From the NCBI GenBank assembly GCA_903959855.1, contig CAJBYR010000111.1:1-39419 (forward strand): 39,419 bases of DNA, read 5' to 3'. Position numbers and translations under genes: made by a program. Position 1 is the stretch's first letter. Each line of letters begins with the position of its first letter. The notes beneath the pieces are model-generated. The model made no database searches and was not told the DNA's origin. It worked only from the letters and a program-made list of their open reading frames with translations. Below, piece after piece: positions 33,587 to 39,419 of the stretch. This stretch comes from an uncultured beta proteobacterium (GTDB lineage: Bacteria > Pseudomonadota > Gammaproteobacteria > Burkholderiales > Rhodocyclaceae).

Positions 33587-34950
33587 AGTCGCCCGAACTG
33601 CTGGCCCCGGCCGGCTCGCTGCTGATGGCGCGCACGGCGCTGGAGTTCGGCGCCAACGCGATCTACGCCGGCCAGCCGCGCTACAGCCTGCGCGTGCGCA
33701 ACAACGACTTCGGCACGCTGGAAAACCTTGCCGCCGGCATCCACGCCACGCAGTCGCGCGGCGGCAAGTTCTACCTCGTCAGCAACATCCTGCCGCACAA
33801 CGCCAAGCTCAAGACCTATCTGGAAGACATGGCGCCGGTCATGGCGCTCCAGCCCGACGCGCTGATCATGGCCGATCCCGGCCTGATGCTGATGATCCGC
33901 GAGCGCTGGCCCGAGATGCCGATCCACCTTTCGGTGCAGGCCAACACGGTGAACCACGCGGCAGTGAAGTTCTGGCGCAGCACCGGCGTGACGCGGGTGA
34001 TCCTCTCGCGCGAGCTGTCCCTGGATGAAGTCGCCGAGATCCGCCAGGAATGCCCGGACACGGAGCTGGAAGTTTTCGTCCATGGAGCGCTGTGCATCGC
34101 CTACTCGGGCCGCTGCCTGCTCTCCGGCTATTTCAACCATCGCGACCCCAACCAGGGCAGTTGCACCAACTCCTGTCGCTGGGACTACAAGGTGCATGAG
34201 GGTAAGGAAGACGACGGTGGCGACGTCGCGCTCGCCACGCCGCGCCCGCCCGCCGTCACACCAGCGCCGACTTTGCCTGCCTCCGCCAGGCCGAACACCC
34301 TGCGCCGCCCCGGTGCCACCTGGCTGCTCGAAGAGAAGGAACGCCCCGGCGAATACATGCCGATCGAGGAAGACGAACACGGCAGCTACATCCTCAACTC
34401 GAAGGACCTGCGCGCCATCGAGTACGTCGCCAAGCTCACCGAAATCGGCGTCGATTCGCTCAAGATCGAAGGCCGCACCAAGTCACCCTACTATGTCGCG
34501 CGCAGCTGCCAGAGCTACCGCCAGGCGATCGATGATGCCGTCGCCGGGCGGCCCTTTGACGCGCAGCTGATCGGCCAGCTCGACGGCCTCGCCAATCGCG
34601 GCTACACCGCCGGTTTCTTCGATCGCCACCCCGACCGCGACTACCAGAACTACCTGCGCGGCAGCTCCGAATCCAGCCGCAGCCAGTATGTCGGCGACGT
34701 TACCGGCTACGATGCAGATGGCCTCGCCGAGATCGCGGTGAAGAACCGCTTCGCCGTCGGCGACCGCATCGAAATCATCCGCCCCCAGGGCAACCTTGAG
34801 CTGGTCATCGCAGCCATGTGCAACACCGAGAACCAGCCCGTCAGCGTTGCCCCGGGCAGCGGCCACCACGTTCGAATCGCCCTGCCCCCCGGCTGCGAAG
34901 GCGCCTTCGTCGCACGCTTCCTTGCCACTGCGGAGACGACCGCGGCGTGA
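33583..34950 (+). CDS. trhP: tRNA uridine hydroxylation protein TrhP (YegQ), peptidase U32 family
   Basis: A GTG at 33583, overlapping the preceding stop (GTGA), gives 455 aa. The track ORF begins 34 codons earlier inside the transferase gene. The U32 family signature is VFVHGALCIAYSGRCLLSGYFNHRDPNQGSCTNSCRW, with several conserved cysteines. SPELLAPAGSL at the N-terminus, RPGEYMPIEEDEHGSYI and LKIEGRTKSPYYVA are typical of YegQ/TrhP, which takes part in prephenate-dependent 5-hydroxyuridine formation at tRNA position 34. A Pro/Ala-rich, variable insert lies near residues 218-245. Its stop overlaps the start of a lipoyl-domain gene. Confidence 0.88.
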   Translation: MKSPELLAPAGSLLMARTALEFGANAIYAGQPRYSLRVRNNDFGTLENLAAGIHATQSRGGKFYLVSNILPHNAKLKTYLEDMAPVMALQPDALIMADPGLMLMIRERWPEMPIHLSVQANTVNHAAVKFWRSTGVTRVILSRELSLDEVAEIRQECPDTELEVFVHGALCIAYSGRCLLSGYFNHRDPNQGSCTNSCRWDYKVHEGKEDDGGDVALATPRPPAVTPAPTLPASARPNTLRRPGATWLLEEKERPGEYMPIEEDEHGSYILNSKDLRAIEYVAKLTEIGVDSLKIEGRTKSPYYVARSCQSYRQAIDDAVAGRPFDAQLIGQLDGLANRGYTAGFFDRHPDRDYQNYLRGSSESSRSQYVGDVTGYDADGLAEIAVKNRFAVGDRIEIIRPQGNLELVIAAMCNTENQPVSVAPGSGHHVRIALPPGCEGAFVARFLATAETTAA

Positions 34951-35219
34951 GCGGCCTGCGGGAGATCCGCATCCCGATTTACCCCGACTGCTGGGAAACC
35001 TGCGGCAACTGTGCCCAGGGCGACATCACGGTCTGGGAAATCCTGGTCAAGCCCGGCGACACGGTCAACTTCGACGACAACGTGATCACCCTGGAAACCG
35101 GCAAGGTCGCGCTCGACATCCAGTCGCCGCATGCCGGTACCGTGGTCGAGATCTTCGTCGAGGAAGGCCAGCACGTCACCGAGGGAGCGCTGGTGATGAC
35201 CATCGCCGGCGGCGACTGA
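34947..35219 (+). CDS. Small stand-alone lipoyl/biotinyl-domain protein with CX3CX2C cluster
   Basis: A GTG at 34947 overlaps the trhP stop and gives 90 aa; the track ORF from 34818 begins inside trhP. Residues ~25-88 form a lipoyl/biotinyl fold (DITVWEILVKPGDTV, LETGKVALDIQSPHAGTV), with Lys53 at the hairpin turn as the candidate modified residue. The context ETGK is closer to lipoyl domains of dehydrogenase E2 subunits than to biotin carriers. Just before it, CWETCGNC (C15, C19, C22) has CX3CX2C spacing. No E2 catalytic domain or carboxylase is present. It is translationally coupled to trhP and is the last gene of the riboswitch operon. Function unknown. Confidence 0.8.
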   Translation: MSGLREIRIPIYPDCWETCGNCAQGDITVWEILVKPGDTVNFDDNVITLETGKVALDIQSPHAGTVVEIFVEEGQHVTEGALVMTIAGGD

Positions 35220-35234
35220 GGCCACGGCCCTCAG
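35216..35234. terminator. Shared hairpin between convergent genes
   Basis: CTGAGGCC-AC-GGCC-C-TCAG forms a stem with one bulged C and contains the stop codons of both the lipoyl protein gene and the convergent gene. It may end transcription from both sides, though no T-tracts follow. Confidence 0.4.
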
Positions 35235-36178
35235 ATCAGGATGTAGCGGTTCGCCTCGTCGCGCCGGCTGACGGCCTCCAGCGCGTCCTCGCGCCCTATC
35301 CTCACCACCAGCACGGACCATTGCCGGCGGTCGCGGCCGACCAGTTCGGGCAACCGCAGGGTGGCAAGCTCTCCATCCGGCGCCGAGGCATCGGCGATCA
35401 CGCCCATGCGATCGACGCGGACCTCGTCGTGCTTCAGATAAACGCGCTGTTCGGCACTGGCCAGCCAATCCGCATAGGCATCGAGCAGGCGCTCCGGCGC
35501 CAGCGAGGCGATGGCCTCGCGCTGCCTGGCTTCCAGCTCCAGACGGCGCTCGCCGCGGCCATTGCGCGCACGCTCGATCTGCAGGGCGGTGCGGGCATCG
35601 AGCTGCACCTGGCGCAGGTCGGCGACGCAGGCGGCGAAGCCACGGGCGACGCTGTCGAACGCGGCCTGGCGCAAGCGTTCGCGCGTGGCGTCCTGGTCGG
35701 CGGCGACTTCGTCCAGGGTATGGTCGGCGAAGTACAACAACCGCTGCGGCACGTCGCGCCGGATCACCTCGCCCTCCCTGGCCATGCCGCTGACGGCCTT
35801 CTCGCGGCGGCGCACGCCCAGCAAGGCATGGAAGCCGGCGCAGTCGGCATTGCCGGGATCGGCGAGGAACTCGCGGAGTTCGCGGCTGCGACCGAGCATT
35901 TCGCCGATGTCGTCAGGCGTGGCGAACAGCGCATGCACCAGGGAGTCGGCGCTGAAGCCACGGCGATCGATGGCCACCGGCCCCGGAATCGCCGCCGCCA
36001 GGCGCTCGCAATGCTCAAGCGCGGCCGCCACGGCCGGCGCCAGGCGCCGCTCCCAGCCGGAAACTGCCCTGAGCAGGGGATCGACAGTGTCCACCGCGCG
36101 TGCCAGCGCCACGCCCAGCGCGGCATCGGGTGCGGCGCGCGGCGCCAGCCAGTTGCCGAGCGTACCCAGCAGGCCCAT
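35231..36178 (-). CDS. Conserved protein of unknown function, 315 aa
   Basis: I do not recognise this family. The protein has no signal peptide or TM segment and is largely alpha-helical, rich in Ala, Arg and Glu. Its middle (~155-230) looks coiled-coil-like with many charged residues (RERLRQAAFDSVARGFAACV, ERRLELEARQREAIASL). The C-terminal part (~245-315) appears mixed alpha/beta (WSVLVVRIGREDALEAV). GGGAGAAG precedes the ATG. Codon use looks native. It stands alone, convergent with the glycine operon and divergent from ccdA, so context gives no clue to function. Confidence 0.75.
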   Translation of the reverse strand: MGLLGTLGNWLAPRAAPDAALGVALARAVDTVDPLLRAVSGWERRLAPAVAAALEHCERLAAAIPGPVAIDRRGFSADSLVHALFATPDDIGEMLGRSRELREFLADPGNADCAGFHALLGVRRREKAVSGMAREGEVIRRDVPQRLLYFADHTLDEVAADQDATRERLRQAAFDSVARGFAACVADLRQVQLDARTALQIERARNGRGERRLELEARQREAIASLAPERLLDAYADWLASAEQRVYLKHDEVRVDRMGVIADASAPDGELATLRLPELVGRDRRQWSVLVVRIGREDALEAVSRRDEANRYILI

Positions 36179-36247
36179 CCTGCTTCTCCCTGACTATCTG
36201 TTGCGGTGTTTTAACATGTCGCTGCCCCCACCGATCGGGGCACCGGA

Positions 36248-36283
36248 TTGACCCGGTCGTCGGGTGCGCGTATCTTATGCGCA
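36248..36283 (+). promoter_or_regulatory. ccdAB promoter with overlapping operator palindrome
   Basis: TTGACC (5 of 6) and TATCTT (4 of 6) are separated by 17 nt. The inverted repeat TGCGC-N9-GCGCA (36265-36283) overlaps the -10, where CcdA or the CcdA-CcdB complex would be expected to repress its own operon. Confidence 0.55.
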
Positions 36284-36304
36284 TTCTCCACAAAGGAGGA
36301 AACC

Positions 36305-36538
36305 ATGACCACGCCCAAGAAAGCCGCCAACCTGACCGTCCGCGCCGACCTGCTTGATGAGGCCCGCGCGCGCAAGATCAACCTCTCGCAGACGCTGGAA
36401 GTGGCGCTTGCCGCCGAGCTGAAGAAGCGGCGCGAAGCCGAGTGGCTGGAGCAGAACAAGGAGGCGATCGATGCCTACAACCGCGAGATTGCGGAACACG
36501 GGCTGTTCAGCGACCGTTACCGCGACTTCTGTCGATGA
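36305..36538 (+). CDS. ccdA: Type II antitoxin CcdA
   Basis: A 77 aa antitoxin from the ATG at 36305 behind an excellent AAGGAGGA; the track start at 36248 would lie within the promoter. The N-terminal ribbon-helix-helix DNA-binding part is AANLTVRADLLDEARARKINLSQTLEVAL, and the C-terminal part (WLEQNKEAIDAYNREIAEHGLFSDRYRDF) is the toxin-wrapping region typical of CcdA. Its stop overlaps the ccdB start (ATGA), giving coupled translation. It should neutralise CcdB and autoregulate. Confidence 0.93.
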   Translation: MTTPKKAANLTVRADLLDEARARKINLSQTLEVALAAELKKRREAEWLEQNKEAIDAYNREIAEHGLFSDRYRDFCR

Positions 36539-36852
36539 GCCAGTTCGATGTCTATGCCAATGCGGACCCGGCGACCAGAGCCCGGATTCCCTATGTCGTG
36601 GCGCTGCAAAGCGACCTGCTCGATGCGATCGAGAACCACGTCGTCGCCCCGCTGCGACTGAAGGCCGACAAATCCACGGTCCCCGTCGTGCGGCTGAATC
36701 CGCTGGTCGCGATAGCCGGCAAGCAGTACCTGGTGCGCGTGCAGGACATCGCCACCGTGCCGCGCAGCCTGCTGAAAAAGCCCGTCGCCAACCTTTCCCC
36801 CCAGCGCGAGGAAATCCTCGCCGCGCTGGATTTCCTTTTCACCGGTTTCTGA
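36535..36852 (+). CDS. ccdB: Type II toxin CcdB (gyrase poison)
   Basis: A 105 aa toxin starting with MSQFDVYANAD at 36535, where the family begins with QFDVY. LRPLNPLV-like VVRLNPLVAIAGKQYLV and ILAALDFLFTGF at the C-terminus match the fold. In plasmid CcdB the last residues (WGI) are essential for gyrase poisoning; here the protein ends in TGF, so activity cannot be assumed. The track ORF from 36442 overlaps ccdA. A chromosomal ccdAB may stabilise its neighbourhood or be a relic. Confidence 0.9.
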   Translation: MSQFDVYANADPATRARIPYVVALQSDLLDAIENHVVAPLRLKADKSTVPVVRLNPLVAIAGKQYLVRVQDIATVPRSLLKKPVANLSPQREEILAALDFLFTGF

Positions 36853-36874
36853 CCCACCTCATCCCGAAAGCACC

Positions 36875-38539
<1,665 letters not shown>

Positions 38540-38557
38540 TGGCGCGCTGAGGGTTAC

Positions 38558-39232
38558 GTGAGCAGCCTCAAGATCGCCGCGATCGTAGTCGCGGCGCTGG
38601 TCGCGGTGCTGGCTGCGCCGCTTCTGTTTCCGCCAAAACAGGAAGCCGCGCCGCCGATCACCCACGGCATGCCCTGGCAGATCGAGCTGCCGGCACCAGG
38701 GGCGTCGCGCGTGTTCGGCCTCACGCTCGGCGGCGAAAAGCCAAGCACCCTGACCGATGCGCAGCGTGCCTTTCCCGAACTCCTCAAGCTGGCCCTGCTG
38801 GCGCCGCCGGAACAGCCGCTGGCGCTCGAGGCCTACTTCGAGACGGTCGCGATCGGCCCCCTGAGCGGCAAGCTGGTGCTGACCGTCGCCGCCACGACGG
38901 CCGAACTCGAGGCCATGCGCGACAAGGCGGCGAAGACCGACCACCTCGAAACCGGCATCCGCAAGTTCACGCTCAACGAGGCCGACCGGCAGCGCGCGGA
39001 GAACATGCCTCTGGCGGGCATCGTCTTCATCCCGGCCGCCAGACTTGATGAAAGCATCATCCTGCAGCGCTTCGGCGCACCCGCCGAACGCATCCGCCAG
39101 GGCGAGACCCTGGAGCACTTCCTCTACCCCGACAAGGGTCTCGACCTGGTGCTCGACAGCAAGGGCAAGGAAGTGCTGCAGTACGTGGCGCCGTCCGGGT
39201 TCGCCAAACTGCGTGCGCCACTAAAGAATTGA
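38558..39232 (+). CDS. Membrane-anchored periplasmic protein of unknown function
   Basis: A 224 aa protein from the GTG at 38558. An N-terminal hydrophobic helix (LKIAAIVVAALVAVLAAPLLF) is followed by a predicted periplasmic domain. Recurring features are VFGLTLGGEKPSTLTDAQRAF, reminiscent of beta-sheet small-ligand domains, and YPDKGLDLVLDSKGKEVLQYV near the C-terminus. I do not recognise a named family. It lies 18 nt after ettA, in the same direction, and 4 nt before a glycosyltransferase gene, so it may share their transcript. Confidence 0.7.
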   Translation: MSSLKIAAIVVAALVAVLAAPLLFPPKQEAAPPITHGMPWQIELPAPGASRVFGLTLGGEKPSTLTDAQRAFPELLKLALLAPPEQPLALEAYFETVAIGPLSGKLVLTVAATTAELEAMRDKAAKTDHLETGIRKFTLNEADRQRAENMPLAGIVFIPAARLDESIILQRFGAPAERIRQGETLEHFLYPDKGLDLVLDSKGKEVLQYVAPSGFAKLRAPLKN

Positions 39233-39236
39233 CGCC

Positions 39237-39419
39237 ATGCAGCAGATAATTCCTGCCGAGGGAGTCCTCAGCATCGGCGTTGCAGCTCACGGCAACGTCG
39301 CCATCACCGAAGAGTGCCTCAAGAGCATTTTTGCCTCGGTGGCCGGCGATTTCGAGCTGGTGCTGATCGACGATGCCTCGCCTGACGACGTCTTGCCACT
39401 GTTTCGCGACGCGGCAGAA
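39237..39419 (+). CDS. Family 2 glycosyltransferase, N-terminal fragment
   Basis: The frame opens at ATG 39237 and runs off the window (61 codons seen). LSIGVAAHGNVAITEECLKSIF and FELVLIDDASPDDV match the first strand and nucleotide-binding Asp pair of GT-A family 2 enzymes. The acceptor cannot be told from this fragment. It starts 4 nt after the preceding gene. Confidence 0.75.
   Translation, partial: MQQIIPAEGVLSIGVAAHGNVAITEECLKSIFASVAGDFELVLIDDASPDDVLPLFRDAAE

Overview
The window is GC-rich (around 65 percent by eye), densely packed, Gram-negative DNA. Gene content suggests a betaproteobacterium, most plausibly Rhodocyclales: a lexA-imuA-imuB cassette, a tandem glycine riboswitch ahead of gcvTHP, an ethylbenzene-dehydrogenase-type haem protein behind an FNR-like site, and many c-di-GMP and hybrid-kinase sensors. 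This placement is inference from gene families; no rRNA, tRNA or CRISPR was seen.

Layout. 1-2.7 kb: an ECF sigma factor with the start of its zinc-finger anti-sigma factor, divergent from exported methionine sulfoxide reductases MsrB and MsrA and a glycosyltransferase. 2.7-9.1 kb: a FeeM-like acyltransferase, a seven-TM GGDEF-EAL protein and a c-haem hybrid histidine kinase. 9.1-15.8 kb: an alpha/beta hydrolase and dnaE2 on the minus strand, separated by a two-gene PaeR7I/XhoI-like restriction-modification (R-M) island. 15.8-18.3 kb: a periplasmic haem protein, a methyltransferase and a GIY-YIG protein. 18.3-24.9 kb: a minus-strand operon of two hybrid kinases around an HD-GYP response regulator. 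25.0-27.6 kb: lexA-imuA-imuB on the minus strand. 27.7-35.2 kb: a tandem glycine riboswitch and gcvT-gcvH-gcvP-gcvR-gst-trhP-lipoyl protein, mostly coupled by ATGA/GTGA overlaps. 35.2-39.4 kb: an unknown gene, a chromosomal ccdAB pair, ettA, an unknown membrane-anchored protein and a truncated glycosyltransferase.

How parts fit together. LexA boxes lie immediately upstream of lexA and of dnaE2, so the SOS mutasome (ImuA, ImuB, DnaE2) is split into two loci about 9 kb apart under one repressor. It shows signs of damage: dnaE2 has no ATG/GTG/TTG before its conserved N-terminus, imuB lacks part of its N-terminal domain, and the R-M island sits exactly at the 3' end of dnaE2. The island is bounded by a 14-bp direct repeat that encodes the end of the conserved DnaE2 C-terminus, so it appears to have split an original dnaE2-hydrolase operon. 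The 3.5-9.1 and 18.3-24.9 kb blocks together form a c-di-GMP and phosphorelay signalling hub.

The best leads are the R-M insertion at the dnaE2 3' end, the small lipoyl-domain protein with a CX3CX2C cysteine cluster coupled to trhP, the internal duplication in GcvT, and the altered SOS mutasome genes.
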